Shown here piece by piece: positions 10,391 through 19,677 of a stretch of 64,000 bases of DNA. The DNA comes from Amylibacter marinus (GTDB lineage: Bacteria > Pseudomonadota > Alphaproteobacteria > Rhodobacterales > Rhodobacteraceae). The stretch spans positions 186,001 through 250,000 of the forward strand of contig NZ_BSNN01000004.1 in assembly GCF_030160015.1 (NCBI RefSeq), given 5' to 3'. The position numbers and the translations under genes were made by a program. Under the pieces are notes generated by a model. The model saw nothing but the letters and a program-made list of their open reading frames with translations. It had not been told where the DNA came from and made no database searches. Within the stretch, counting starts at the first letter, position 1. Each line of letters opens with the position of its first letter.

Positions 10391-11848
10391 TTAGTAGGGC
10401 GAGTCTACTGACCCCATACCCACATAAACGGTTTTTAACTGGCTATAGTGTTCGATCGCGGCCTTTGAATTTTCACGCCCAATTCCCGATCCCTTTACGC
10501 CACCAAAAGGCGCCTCAACCGGGGCATCATTGTAGCTGTTAATATAGCACGTACCCGCATCCAACGCATCTATCACGCGGTGGGCCCGTGTAAAATCATT
10601 GGTGAAAACACCCGCGGCCAGCCCCAATTCTGTGTCATTTGCGCGCGCGATAACCTCTTCTTCTGTTTCGAATTCGAACACAGACATTACAGGGCCGAAA
10701 ATCTCTTCCCGCGCGATGGTCATCGTATCTGTGACATCCGCAAAAATGGTGGGCTGAATGAAATAGCCCTCCCCCTCGATCACGTGACCGCCCGTAACCA
10801 ATCTGGCGCCCTCATCGATCCCCTTAGCCACATAGCTCATTACGATATCGCGCTGACCCTTAGAGACCATGGGCCCAAACTGGGTTTCCTCATCCATTGG
10901 ATCCCCAACTTTTATCGCCTCTGTACGCTCGGATAAGCGTTTTAAAAATGCCTCTTTGATGCCTTTTTGCACAAAGACCCGTGTGCCGTTGGAACACACC
11001 TGACCGGTTGAATACATATTGGCCAACAACGCACCCCCGATGGCATTTTCAACATCGGCATCATCAAAAATGATCAGTGGGGATTTGCCACCCAATTCCA
11101 TGGTTGCGTGTTTCATGTTCGCCGCAGCCGCGGCATAGACCTTCTTGCCGGTTTCGGCAGATCCAGTCAGCGAGACCTTGTCTACGCGCGGATCGCTCAC
11201 CAGTGCGCCACCCACATCCCCGTATCCCTGTACCACATTGTACAGACCAGCAGGGGCACCGGCTTCGATGAAAATTTCTGCTATTTTCAATGCGCATAGA
11301 GGCGTCATTTCGGAGGGCTTGAAAACCATCGAATTGCCACAGGCCAGCGCTGGCGCCCCCTTCCAACAGCTGATTTGTGTCGGGTAGTTCCATGCGCCTA
11401 TCCCCACGCACACCCCCAGAGGGATACGTTTGGTGTAGGCCCAATTATCGCCCAGTGGGATATGCTCGCCAGTAACAGATGCGATAAGACCACCGAAATA
11501 TTCCAAGGCATCCGCTGCTGATGTTGCATCCACATAGAGCGTTTCCTGCAATGGTTTGCCGGTATCATAGGTTTCTAGAACAGATAGCTCTTGATTGCGG
11601 GCGCGGATGATATCTGCTGCGCGGCGCAAAACACGCCCGCGCTCCACTGGCGCTGTTTTTGCCCATTGCTTCTGTGCCGCCTGTGCCGCACTTAGGGCCG
11701 CGTCGATGATTGCAGGAGTGGCGGAATATAGCTGTGCCACCTTTTCCCCTGTGGCAGGGTAAAAGCAATCTATCGGCTTGCCTGCGGTATCTTCAACATA
11801 GGCGCCATTGATGAAATGGCTGGCATTGGGTTGGCATTTTAATGTCAT
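10391..11848 (-). CDS. betB: Betaine aldehyde dehydrogenase
   Basis: This NAD(P)-dependent aldehyde dehydrogenase converts betaine aldehyde to glycine betaine. The 485 residues show [11 protein letters not shown] (cofactor binding), [11 protein letters not shown] with the general-base glutamate, the catalytic cysteine in [13 protein letters not shown], and the typical end [14 protein letters not shown]. The start at 11848 is preceded by AGGTG; the reading frame stays open a further 72 bp upstream, but that extension has no aldehyde dehydrogenase similarity. It is first in the betB-betA pair. Confidence 0.92.
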   Translation of the reverse strand: MTLKCQPNASHFINGAYVEDTAGKPIDCFYPATGEKVAQLYSATPAIIDAALSAAQAAQKQWAKTAPVERGRVLRRAADIIRARNQELSVLETYDTGKPLQETLYVDATSAADALEYFGGLIASVTGEHIPLGDNWAYTKRIPLGVCVGIGAWNYPTQISCWKGAPALACGNSMVFKPSEMTPLCALKIAEIFIEAGAPAGLYNVVQGYGDVGGALVSDPRVDKVSLTGSAETGKKVYAAAAANMKHATMELGGKSPLIIFDDADVENAIGGALLANMYSTGQVCSNGTRVFVQKGIKEAFLKRLSERTEAIKVGDPMDEETQFGPMVSKGQRDIVMSYVAKGIDEGARLVTGGHVIEGEGYFIQPTIFADVTDTMTIAREEIFGPVMSVFEFETEEEVIARANDTELGLAAGVFTNDFTRAHRVIDALDAGTCYINSYNDAPVEAPFGGVKGSGIGRENSKAAIEHYSQLKTVYVGMGSVDSPY

Positions 11849-12083
11849 GGTCGCACCTGTTCTGTGGGTATCTGCACCCAATCCTCGATGGATTGGACAT
11901 CTTATTTGCGGGCGGCGCATCTCGATACGCGCCCCTTGTGGGCAATTTGCGTCATTACATGCAGATAACGGAGCAGTTGATCAATGAGAATCGCTCCTAG
12001 GATGCAGACCTTTGCCTGTTGTCGGGGCAGTGATGGGCGCACAGTGTGCGCGCCATGCGATCGATGCCCCCGCACAGGCAGGG

Positions 12084-12593
12084 TTAGCCGTTATAGGGCT
12101 CTATACGATCCGCAGATATTGCATAGCCCACCTCGGCAAGATGGGTATAGATGGATGACACCCCAAACATCCCGATCACATTCACCGGCTCGTACAAACC
12201 TTTGGTTTCAAAAGGGGTCTCAGTGGTTACAAAGACCAACTGATTTGCCGGGGGGGGTGGCACATGCACGCATGCCCCTACATAGGGCACCAGAATAAAA
12301 GCCGTAACACCAGTGCCGCGATGCTCGATAGGCACCACAAACCCAGGCAAACGCACGGTCTGTCCTGTCCAATCGGTACGCACACCGCTGGATATCGGTT
12401 GTTCGCTACTTGGCAGAGATTTGTCATGATCAATCAAATTAAGCAAATCATTGGGAATTATGCTTTCGCCCTCGGGTAATAAATCATCCCAATCTAGATC
12501 AATAAATTCATCTGCATGTACTCTGCGCGTTACCAAGGCACTGGCGGCCATTCCCGCCAATAGCCATCGCCGCGCAAGACGCGGGCCTACCAT
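12084..12593 (-). CDS. DUF3299 exported protein, second paralogue
   Basis: A protein of about 169 residues with an N-terminal signal sequence (RRWLLAGMAASALVTRRVHA) and a DUF3299-type core. The core contains LPGFVVPIEH, LVPYVGACVHVPPPPANQ and a C-terminal VGYAISADRIEPY. The Cys and His in GACVHVPPPP could bind metal, but that is inference. The ATG at 12593 overlaps the end of the upstream paralogue by 7 bp; the longer open frame upstream would read through that gene and is rejected. The two neighbours share the same motifs, so they are a tandem duplication. It is the last gene of the Zur-headed operon; its function is unknown but probably belongs to periplasmic zinc handling. Confidence 0.75.
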   Translation of the reverse strand: MVGPRLARRWLLAGMAASALVTRRVHADEFIDLDWDDLLPEGESIIPNDLLNLIDHDKSLPSSEQPISSGVRTDWTGQTVRLPGFVVPIEHRGTGVTAFILVPYVGACVHVPPPPANQLVFVTTETPFETKGLYEPVNVIGMFGVSSIYTHLAEVGYAISADRIEPYNG

Positions 12594-13087
12594 TGGTAGA
12601 CCTCCATTTCTTCCGCCACTATGGAATACCCCGTCTGGCCGAGGTCCGTGGATTGTAATTGCGTGCGCATTTGGCCGGTGACCCATACCGCATCCCACAA
12701 TCGATCACTGGGCCAAGGGGTCTTGGCGCTGACAACCACCAATTGGTTTGCAGGGGGCGGCGGGGTGTGAATACAGGCCCCCATATAGGGCACCAGCATG
12801 AAATCCGTAACGCCCTGATCGGTTATCTCAAAGGGGATCACGAATCCGGGCATTTTAATATAGGCGCCATTCAGCTGTTCATTCAGCTTAACGCCATTTT
12901 CATCATAGATCGGATTCCATGTATCATTGGTCTCATCCAACTCGCCCTCACCAATAATATTGGAATAGGGAACACCCTCTGGGATCAACTCTTCCCATGT
13001 GATTTCGCGTGGTGTGGCCGATAGCGCAGCCCGAGGGGCCAACAAACCAGCGGACAGAAGCATCACGGTTTTTCTACGGTTTAGCAT
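12587..13087 (-). CDS. DUF3299 exported protein, first paralogue
   Basis: A 166-residue protein with a cleavable-looking signal peptide (NRRKTVMLLSAGLLAPRAALSA) and the DUF3299 core: MPGFVIPFE, LVPYMGACIHTPPPPANQ, and TGYSIVAEEMEVY at the end. It follows the ABC permease by about 20 bp and is followed by a paralogue with the same motifs. A GTG 9 bp upstream (13096) has a better-spaced GAGG and is an alternative start. DUF3299 genes are often found beside FtsX-like ABC permeases. Its link to zinc here comes from the operon, not from the domain itself. Confidence 0.77.
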   Translation of the reverse strand: MLNRRKTVMLLSAGLLAPRAALSATPREITWEELIPEGVPYSNIIGEGELDETNDTWNPIYDENGVKLNEQLNGAYIKMPGFVIPFEITDQGVTDFMLVPYMGACIHTPPPPANQLVVVSAKTPWPSDRLWDAVWVTGQMRTQLQSTDLGQTGYSIVAEEMEVYQW

Positions 13088-13110
13088 CAGTTCCACTTGG
13101 ACTACCTCGT

Positions 13111-14361
13111 TTACGTTTTAACCATCATACCATCAGCAAGGGACATTTTATAAGCCCTTATCGCTGGGACCAAGCTCACAATTGCGCCAGCACCTATAAC
13201 CGCCAGCATCACCCATACCTCTTGTAGGCTGGGGGCCTCAATCGGCAACCACAGCCCATAGGCGCTATCCACCATCGGCTGTGCGACAAATAATCCCGCG
13301 TATAAAAAAGCCAAGCCCAATACCGCCCCAAGCGCCGCAATCAGCGCCGCCTCTAGCACCAACATGCACAGGATCGTGGCAGGGCGCGCACCCATTGCGC
13401 GATATACCGCCATTTCGCGGCGCCGCTCATTTAGGCTAGAGAATATCGTGGCCATCATCCCGATCAACGCCGTAACCACCACCATTCCAGATACAGCCAA
13501 TAGCGCCGTTTCCGCGATGCCTACAATTCCCCAAAGCTCTTGCAGCGCAACACCTGGCAAAATTGCCAATAACGGTTCCTGAGGGTATTCGTTGATCGCG
13601 CGTTGTAATTTAAACGTCTGGAGTGGGCTTTTCACACCCACAAGGGCCGCAGTAATAGCCTGTGGTCTTAGATCCATCTGGCGAATTCGATCCACTGGTG
13701 TGACTTGGCCCGGTATTTTGGCACCACGCTTCCAATCCACATGAATGGCCTCGATGGCCTCCATACTCACGATCACGGTACGATCCACTGGCGTACCGGT
13801 TTTCTCTAAGATTCCAGAGATGCGAAAGGGTTGATCCTTGTGTTCGGAAAACGAGGCCAAACCATGGGCCACCACAATCGGATCCCCAACCGCATAGCCC
13901 AAGGTCGCGGCCACATCAGCCCCGATCACCGTATCAAACAGATCATCTAGCACCAATCCATCACGCAAAGCCAAAGCGCGGCCTTGGCGGTATTTGTAGT
14001 GATCGAAGAACGCCTTGGTCGTGCCCATAACGCGAAACTGTCGGTGGCTATCCCCCAACGAGATCGGCACGATCCAGTCTACCTCGTGGCGTTGTGCGAT
14101 GTCTTGGTAACTCTGCCATGTGACATTATTGGTCGCGTTACCGATGCGAAAAACCGAATACAACAATAGCTGAACAGAGCCAGAGCGCGCTCCAACAATC
14201 AAATCCGTGCCCGATATGGTATTGGCAAAGCTGGCCTTGGCACCTGTGCGCACCTTCTCAACCCCCAGAAACAGCGCAACAGACAGCGCTACCGCCAGAA
14301 TCGTCATCCCAACGGTCAATGCCCGCGCCCAAAGAGAGGCAAGTGCCAGGCGCAAGTTCAT
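13111..14361 (-). CDS. FtsX/MacB-type ABC transporter permease of the zinc operon
   Basis: A 416-residue inner-membrane protein with the FtsX/LolCE plan: one N-terminal helix (ALTVGMTILAVALSVALFLGV), a large periplasmic domain (about 40-275), and three C-terminal helices with the loop MAVYRAMGARPATI that contacts the ATPase. The start overlaps the stop of the ATPase gene by 4 bp, so the two form one transporter. Proteins of this type usually drive conformational or extrusion work rather than simple uptake. Placement with Zur and a His-rich protein resembles the Vibrio Zrg zinc locus. Confidence 0.85.
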   Translation of the reverse strand: MNLRLALASLWARALTVGMTILAVALSVALFLGVEKVRTGAKASFANTISGTDLIVGARSGSVQLLLYSVFRIGNATNNVTWQSYQDIAQRHEVDWIVPISLGDSHRQFRVMGTTKAFFDHYKYRQGRALALRDGLVLDDLFDTVIGADVAATLGYAVGDPIVVAHGLASFSEHKDQPFRISGILEKTGTPVDRTVIVSMEAIEAIHVDWKRGAKIPGQVTPVDRIRQMDLRPQAITAALVGVKSPLQTFKLQRAINEYPQEPLLAILPGVALQELWGIVGIAETALLAVSGMVVVTALIGMMATIFSSLNERRREMAVYRAMGARPATILCMLVLEAALIAALGAVLGLAFLYAGLFVAQPMVDSAYGLWLPIEAPSLQEVWVMLAVIGAGAIVSLVPAIRAYKMSLADGMMVKT

Positions 14362-15053
14362 ACCATTTCTCTTTCTACCTCGGCGATATCCGCCATGTTT
14401 ATCACCCGGTCAAAATGCGCCCCAAGACGTGGATCATGGCTAACCATTAACAGGGCAGTATTGTGGGTCTTAGCCTGTGAAAACAACACATTCAAAAAGG
14501 CCAATTGGCTATTTGCATCCAGCGCCGAGGTCGGCTCGTCTGCTATAATCAGTGGCGGTTGGCCGATCAATGCACGCGCAACCGCAACCCGCTGTTGCTG
14601 GCCTACGCTTAGCGCGCTAGCCTTAATGCTACCGATACCTTTTGGCAAACCCAGCGCGGTGCATAGATCTTGTGCCGCCACTATCGCATCCCCTGCCCGT
14701 TTGCGCCGCAAAGGTGCAAACCGCAAGGGAAGTAGGATGTTGTCTAGCACAGTCCCAAAGGGCAACAGGTTAAACTGCTGAAAAATCACCCCAATTTTTT
14801 CCGCACGAAATCTATCCCGCGCAGAGCCAGACAGATTGGAAACCGGCGTACCGGCTATGGAGAGCATGCCCTGATCCGCCGATAATGTCCCACATAACAG
14901 AGACAACAGGGTCGATTTACCAGAACCGCTTTCCCCCAATAATAAAACGGATTCGCCCGCCGCCACCCGAAGGTGCGCGACGCGCAGAGAAAACCCTGCC
15001 CGTCCCGGCCAACGAAAGGCGACATCACGCATATCTATTACTGGGTCATTCAC
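14358..15053 (-). CDS. LolD/MacB-type ABC transporter ATP-binding protein of the zinc operon
   Basis: A 231-residue ATPase with Walker A GESGSGKST (about residue 39), Q-loop VIFQQFNLLP, signature LSVGQQQRVAVARAL, Walker B PLIIADEPTSALD and H-loop MVSHDPRL. This set is typical of the LolD/MacB/FtsE branch that partners FtsX-like permeases. It starts 6 bp after the His-rich protein gene and overlaps the permease by 4 bp. It probably energises the zinc-related system under Zur control. Confidence 0.87.
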   Translation of the reverse strand: MNDPVIDMRDVAFRWPGRAGFSLRVAHLRVAAGESVLLLGESGSGKSTLLSLLCGTLSADQGMLSIAGTPVSNLSGSARDRFRAEKIGVIFQQFNLLPFGTVLDNILLPLRFAPLRRKRAGDAIVAAQDLCTALGLPKGIGSIKASALSVGQQQRVAVARALIGQPPLIIADEPTSALDANSQLAFLNVLFSQAKTHNTALLMVSHDPRLGAHFDRVINMADIAEVEREMV

Positions 15054-15059
15054 CGTGCA

Positions 15060-15716
15060 TCAGTGCTCCAATTTTAGCATCGGAGATGCACGCTCTACCT
15101 CATAGGCATGTGCACCCGCGCCATTGATAATCTGAACTTCGACTTCTTTGGCGTTTTCAAATACATTAAAATACGCAAAGTTGATGGAAGACAAGGCCTC
15201 TGGCGCATCACAGCTCAGCTCATATTCGGCATGAAATTCGCTGTGCCCTGCATCTGTTGTATGGCCTTCGTGATCATCGTGCTCTTCTTCGTGCTCATGG
15301 TCATCATGCTTGTCGTGCTCTTCATCATGGTCATCGTGACCATCATGCGCTTCTTCGTGCGCGTGCTCTTCTTCATGGTCGTCATGCTCTTCACCTTCCT
15401 CGTGCTCTACCTTTAGCCCCGCATGAGCCGCCGTTACGCTACATCCTGCCGCGGCTGGATATACAAAAAGAGCCAGAGGGTTTTCCAATATCTCTACAGC
15501 GTGATGAATGGCCTCTTTGTCGGCATCGCTGGTCGCCTCGTGCTCAAACCCGACGATATCCGCACCCGGCGCGGTCAGCTCCATCACAACGCTCTTGTCC
15601 TGTATTGCGATATTCAGCGCGCCAATGCCGTGCTCGTGGGCATCCAAATGCCGGGCCTCTTCGGCTAATACGGGGGCGGCAGCGATTGTGGCCAGCAAAG
15701 AAAGTGTTTTTTTCAT
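15060..15716 (-). CDS. His-rich periplasmic zinc-binding protein (ZrgA/DUF2796 family)
   Basis: A 218-residue exported protein with a signal peptide (KKTLSLLATIAAAPVLA), an N-terminal segment starting HLDAHEHGIGALNIAI, and a low-complexity stretch (about 120-175) with roughly 16 histidines spaced by Asp and Glu. A short conserved C-terminal domain follows. This layout matches the DUF2796 proteins called ZrgA in the Vibrio zinc-regulated genes. The start at 15716 follows GGA, while the frame remains open 51 bp upstream without signal-peptide character. The acidic, His-rich tract is expected to collect Zn(II) in the periplasm. It lies 29 bp downstream of zur. Confidence 0.83.
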   Translation of the reverse strand: MKKTLSLLATIAAAPVLAEEARHLDAHEHGIGALNIAIQDKSVVMELTAPGADIVGFEHEATSDADKEAIHHAVEILENPLALFVYPAAAGCSVTAAHAGLKVEHEEGEEHDDHEEEHAHEEAHDGHDDHDEEHDKHDDHEHEEEHDDHEGHTTDAGHSEFHAEYELSCDAPEALSSINFAYFNVFENAKEVEVQIINGAGAHAYEVERASPMLKLEH

Positions 15717-15745
15717 TATATTTCCAATAGTTACGTTATAGGGGG

Positions 15746-16132
15746 TTAGGCCAAGCACATCCCGCATTGGCCGTGGATTTCAACAATGTGGCGATCAACG
15801 CGAAATGCGCTGTGGCCCGTTAGGGCCGCCAGTTTGGGCAACAGTGCGCTTCCATCATGCTCCTCGACAGATCCGCAATCTTCACAGATCGCCAAAACGG
15901 GTAGGTTTTCCCCGTGGTTACACCGACAGGGAACGAAGGCCTTGAGTGATTCTAGGCGATGCGCGCGCCCCTGATCAGTAAGCGCTGATAGTGTTCGATA
16001 CACAGTTGGCGGAGCAATATCAGGCTCTGCCAACTGTAATTTCGCAAGAATTTGATAGGCGGTCATGGGTTTGTCACAAGCACCCAGTACACTTAATACA
16101 TCCTGTTGTCGGTCTGCGGCACGTTTTCTCAT
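15746..16132 (-). CDS. zur: Zinc uptake regulator Zur (Fur family)
   Basis: A 128-residue Fur-family repressor. The winged-helix region (about 1-65) includes the recognition segment PPTVYRTLSAL. The metal-binding half has C69/C71 with H73, two Cys pairs (C83/C86 and C123/C126) expected to hold structural zinc, and a histidine-rich sensing region. It is identified as Zur rather than Fur or Irr from the next gene, a His-rich zinc protein, and the AT-rich palindrome upstream. As first gene of its own operon it is probably autoregulated. The frame is shorter than E. coli Zur (171 aa) but normal for alphaproteobacteria. Confidence 0.85.
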   Translation of the reverse strand: MRKRAADRQQDVLSVLGACDKPMTAYQILAKLQLAEPDIAPPTVYRTLSALTDQGRAHRLESLKAFVPCRCNHGENLPVLAICEDCGSVEEHDGSALLPKLAALTGHSAFRVDRHIVEIHGQCGMCLA

Positions 16133-16160
16133 TTTGCGATCCTGAAATAGTTAACAAATC

Positions 16161-16178
16161 GTTATTTTATAAAATAAC
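16161..16178. promoter_or_regulatory. Probable Zur operator
   Basis: A perfect 18-bp palindrome, GTTATTTTATAAAATAAC, centred about 37 bp upstream of the zur start. It resembles the GTTAT-n-ATAAC Zur boxes known in alphaproteobacteria. Its position fits repression of zur, the zrgA-like gene, the ABC genes and the DUF3299 pair when zinc is plentiful. Seen directly: the palindrome. Inferred: Zur binding. Confidence 0.72.
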
Positions 16179-16385
16179 AAATCTCAAGACCTAATGCCAT
16201 TCCCCTAGCCCCCAGCGAGATTGCGCCAACACCTTTGCCACAGCCCCGCAACACCCCCCGCGAAAATGCCAGAAAATCGACAGATTAGCTCTGGTATTAA
16301 GCCTATTGTTTCATAATAATATCCCAGAGCTGTGGCTGGGATTTTATTACCCCCGGAACACAGGCAATTTGGGAGGCCTTGCGCA

Positions 16386-17219
16386 ATGAAACAGTACCAC
16401 GATCTTCTTCGCCATATTCTGGACAACGGTGAAGCCTCGAGCGATCGTACCGCAACAGGCACCCTTTCGTACTTTGGCACCCAAACACGCTATCCTCTGC
16501 GCGATGGCTTTCCTTTGGTTACGACCAAGCGGCTACATTTAAAATCAATCGTGCACGAGCTACTATGGTTTCTAAGTGGCGATACAAACATCAAATACCT
16601 GAAAGAAAACGGCGTATCGATTTGGGATGAATGGGCGGACGAGACTGGAAATTTGGGGCCAGTCTATGGTGCACAGTGGCGCAATTTCCCCAGCCTAGTT
16701 GCAACCGACAAGCAAAAGGACGATCACCCACTATACCACAGAGGATCAATTGATCAGATTTCCAACCTGATAGAGGCTATCAAAAAAACACCCGATAGCC
16801 GCCGGTTGATTGTATCCGCATGGAACCCCGCCGAAATTGAAAACATGGCCCTGCCCCCCTGTCACACCATGTGGCAGGTGCGGATCGTTGGCGGCAAAAT
16901 GCACCTACAACTTTATCAGCGCTCTGCGGATATGTTTCTGGGTGTGCCCTTTAACATCGCCAGCTATGCATTGCTGTTGAAAATGCTCGCGCATGTTACA
17001 GGGTATGAGGCGGGTGATTTCATCCATACCATCGGTGATGCACATATCTATTCAAACCACGTTGATCAGGTTAACACCCAACTTCAACGCGAACATTTCC
17101 CTTTGCCCAGCTTGAAAATTCGCCGCACCGTTTCCTCAATCTTCGATTTCAAATTCGAGGATTTTGAATTCGAGAACTATCAGTTTCATCCCAGTATCAA
17201 AGCACCAGTGGCGGTTTAA
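16386..17219 (+). CDS. thyA: Thymidylate synthase
   Basis: ThyA methylates dUMP to dTMP with methylene-tetrahydrofolate. The 277 residues contain [12 protein letters not shown], the catalytic cysteine in [30 protein letters not shown] and the C-terminal APVAV. Compared with the 264-residue E. coli enzyme there is a short insert around [14 protein letters not shown], a region where ThyA length commonly varies. The start at 16386 is preceded by GGGAGG; the frame is open 54 bp further upstream but without family similarity. folA follows after 2 bp, the usual pairing that regenerates tetrahydrofolate. Confidence 0.95.
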   Translation: MKQYHDLLRHILDNGEASSDRTATGTLSYFGTQTRYPLRDGFPLVTTKRLHLKSIVHELLWFLSGDTNIKYLKENGVSIWDEWADETGNLGPVYGAQWRNFPSLVATDKQKDDHPLYHRGSIDQISNLIEAIKKTPDSRRLIVSAWNPAEIENMALPPCHTMWQVRIVGGKMHLQLYQRSADMFLGVPFNIASYALLLKMLAHVTGYEAGDFIHTIGDAHIYSNHVDQVNTQLQREHFPLPSLKIRRTVSSIFDFKFEDFEFENYQFHPSIKAPVAV

Positions 17220-17221
17220 TC

Positions 17222-17710
17222 ATGCTAACTCTTATCGTTGCACGCGCAAAAAATGGCGCCATAGGCCTAGACAACACAATTCCATGGCACGTTCCCGAGG
17301 ATCTGGCCTTTTTCAAGACAGAAACGCTGGGTGGCGCAATTATCATGGGGCGCAACACATGGGATAGCCTGCCCTTCAAGCCCCTGAAAAACCGGCTGAA
17401 CATAGTGGTTTCATCGAACCACAATATTGCCGAAAATGTTTGCAGCACCCCGACAGATGCGATCGACATGGCTTATTCACATGGGATTAGGCGCGTCTAT
17501 GGGATCGGCGGCCAAGGCATCTATAGCGCAATGTTACCCCTTGCCCAGCGACTATTGATCACCGAGGTGGACACCACTATCGAAGGCGCTGATACCTTTT
17601 TCCCCGAATTTGATCAGAGAAATTGGAACCGCATCGGGTCATCTCTACTAGACAACAGCGATCCGGCCTGCCGTATTGATGAATACATGCGAAATCACAC
17701 CCTAGATTGA
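17222..17710 (+). CDS. folA: Dihydrofolate reductase
   Basis: This NADPH-dependent enzyme reduces dihydrofolate produced by ThyA. The 162 residues have IPWHVPEDLAFFK (substrate and nicotinamide contacts, with the acidic residue at Glu of PED), MGRNTWDSLP and VYGIGGQGIYSAML, all at normal positions for bacterial DHFR. It begins 2 bp after the thyA stop and is almost certainly co-transcribed. Confidence 0.95.
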   Translation: MLTLIVARAKNGAIGLDNTIPWHVPEDLAFFKTETLGGAIIMGRNTWDSLPFKPLKNRLNIVVSSNHNIAENVCSTPTDAIDMAYSHGIRRVYGIGGQGIYSAMLPLAQRLLITEVDTTIEGADTFFPEFDQRNWNRIGSSLLDNSDPACRIDEYMRNHTLD

Positions 17711-17854
17711 TTTACACACCCAACGCCAAGATTTCACTTACTGAGGTTGTGCAAGAACAGGTCTTTGCCCGCGCAATGGTCGCGGCGCTCATATATCAGC
17801 CGTCGCGCGGTTCGTTTATTCAACACGATTTGCCCTGCAAAACATATAGGTGTC

Positions 17855-18898
17855 CTAGGCTGCTCTTTTGGCCCATCCGATCAGAATAGGTGCCGCGATC
17901 AATGCCACGAGAACCCTGAACAGGTGATGTAAACCAACAAAGGCAGATTCGACATCCGCCGCCACAGCAATCAGCGACATTTCCGCCAACCCACCCGGCG
18001 CATAGGCCAGCATCAGTGCCGTGGTATCCAAATTCACGACACCGCTGACTAAGATCGCGGCTCCGCAGGCGAGGCTAATCTGCACCCCGACCACAACAAT
18101 TGCCGACGCCAATGCGCCACTTAGCGTTGCCAATGTGATGCCTTGGAAACGGCTTCCAACGTGGACGCCAATGAAAATCTGCACAAGAATCGTCACAAAA
18201 TCTGGCACCAAAAAATCTGTTATACCAGCTACATGTAAACAGCCGCTTATGAGCATTGGAACCAACACCAAAGAGGCGGGCAGGATCCGGTAGCGATGCG
18301 CGACCAATCCCAACACGAGGCAGACAGACATCCAAAACCAATCCTCTACAGATAGGCTGACTTGGTTAGCTATTTGCGTGCTTGTCCCATCATATTCGCC
18401 CATCCAGACCAACAAAAATGGCATGGCCAAAATCGTAAGCGCAATGCGTAGGGCATGTACAATCGACACCCGAGATTGATCGGCGCCGGCATCGCCGGCC
18501 AGCAATATCATCTCGGCTATTCCACCCGGTATCGCACATAAAACCGCCGAAGCACGCGAAAAACCCGAGATCCGGCGTAACGCTATATACCCCACCAGAA
18601 ACATTGCCGCGAAAACGACAAACAAGCCCAACAATGACGCCCACCATTGCGTCACAGAGAGCAAAAGCTCCATTGTTATTGAGGCCCCAAGCATCATCCC
18701 AACCATGGTGCGAACGATCTGATGTGCCTTGGTAGGTAAATCGACAGGCAGCTTCAGAAAGGTCGCCGATGCCGTAGCCAGCATTGCACCGATCATCCAC
18801 GCCAAGGGCAAGCTGCTAAGCGAAAGCAGCCACCCCACCAGCGAGGCCAAGGCAAGGGTACGAACCGCAGGCCATGACTGTACTATATACTGTTTCAC
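17855..18898 (-). CDS. AbrB-family (DUF-type) membrane protein
   Basis: A 347-residue integral membrane protein with about ten hydrophobic segments arranged as two similar halves. Each half carries a related motif: PLAWMIGAMLATASATFLKLP near the N-terminus and LAYAPGGLAEMSLIAVAADVESAFVGLHHLFRV near the C-terminus, plus AIPGGIAEMILLAGDAGAD in the middle. This is the AbrB (COG3180) family, once annotated as an ammonia monooxygenase-like protein; its transported molecule is uncertain. It stands alone, convergent with folA and upstream of the sugar-acid operon on the same strand. Confidence 0.8.
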   Translation of the reverse strand: MKQYIVQSWPAVRTLALASLVGWLLSLSSLPLAWMIGAMLATASATFLKLPVDLPTKAHQIVRTMVGMMLGASITMELLLSVTQWWASLLGLFVVFAAMFLVGYIALRRISGFSRASAVLCAIPGGIAEMILLAGDAGADQSRVSIVHALRIALTILAMPFLLVWMGEYDGTSTQIANQVSLSVEDWFWMSVCLVLGLVAHRYRILPASLVLVPMLISGCLHVAGITDFLVPDFVTILVQIFIGVHVGSRFQGITLATLSGALASAIVVVGVQISLACGAAILVSGVVNLDTTALMLAYAPGGLAEMSLIAVAADVESAFVGLHHLFRVLVALIAAPILIGWAKRAA

Positions 18899-19038
18899 AG
18901 AGTTTTTTTCTGGAAATGTGGGCCATTCTCGGCATAGTCAATATTCACAAAAATGCCCATCCTCATGTGTCAGCATTGAACGTGATCACTCGCAAAATCA
19001 GCGGTATCTTTCATCCCGCAATTCTGCAGTGTTCCTCT

Positions 19039-19677
19039 TCACATGTTTCCAAATGTCGCCTTCAAGTCCATGACATCCGCATTGGACAAAAGGCGTGTTT
19101 TCTGCCCGCGAAGCGCAACCAACAATTTCGCCGTTTCCTCCAGCTCTTCTGCTGCGCAACCTGCCGAGAATAGATCCTTACCAGATACAACTGGCCCATG
19201 ATTGGCCAACAATACCGCTCCATAGGCGCCGTTTAGATCACGGATCAAATCCCCAGATTTTGGGTCGCCTGGCTTGACATAGGGCACCAATTTCACACGC
19301 CCTACCCGCATCACCACATAGGGTGTCAAAGGCGGCACGCAATCATCTGGATCAGTGTCTTCTAGACACGATAACGCCGTAGCCCAAGTTGAATGCAAAT
19401 GCACCACCGCACCCGCCTCAGGGCGCGTGTCATAAAACGCCTGATGTAGGAATACCTCCTTGGTTGGGCGGTCTCCGCTAACGTGTTCGCCATTCAAATC
19501 CAGCTTGCTGATCTTGTCTGGATCTATGCCACCCAATGTTGCATTTGTTGGCGTCATCAAAATGCCATCTGGCAGGCGCGCAGATACATTACCCGCTGTA
19601 CCAACCGAAAAACCACGTTGATACAACGAGGCACAAAGCGTGGACATTTGTTCCCGTAAATCTCTCTCAATACTCAT
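19039..19677 (-). CDS. otnC: 3-oxo-tetronate 4-phosphate decarboxylase (class II aldolase family)
   Basis: OtnC (YgbL) is a metal-dependent class II aldolase-fold enzyme that decarboxylates 3-oxo-tetronate 4-phosphate to dihydroxyacetone phosphate. The 212 residues include GTAGNVSARL, LTPTNATLGG-type phosphate contacts, the metal-binding VHLHSTWATALS, and LLANHGPVVSGKDL near 155. The start overlaps the otnK stop by 4 bp (ATGA). It is the last gene of the sugar-acid operon. The assignment rests on pairing with a DUF1537 kinase; without that it would be a generic class II aldolase. Confidence 0.83.
   Translation of the reverse strand: MSIERDLREQMSTLCASLYQRGFSVGTAGNVSARLPDGILMTPTNATLGGIDPDKISKLDLNGEHVSGDRPTKEVFLHQAFYDTRPEAGAVVHLHSTWATALSCLEDTDPDDCVPPLTPYVVMRVGRVKLVPYVKPGDPKSGDLIRDLNGAYGAVLLANHGPVVSGKDLFSAGCAAEELEETAKLLVALRGQKTRLLSNADVMDLKATFGNM

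Noticed and set aside
12594-12698. Longer version of the second DUF3299 protein
   Set aside because: The added residues are the out-of-frame reading of the upstream paralogue and lack signal-peptide character.
15108-15730. Long open frames on the plus strand opposite the His-rich zrgA-like gene
   Set aside because: They are mirror images of the repetitive His/Asp/Glu codons. The minus frame has a signal peptide, a family-like core and fits the operon.
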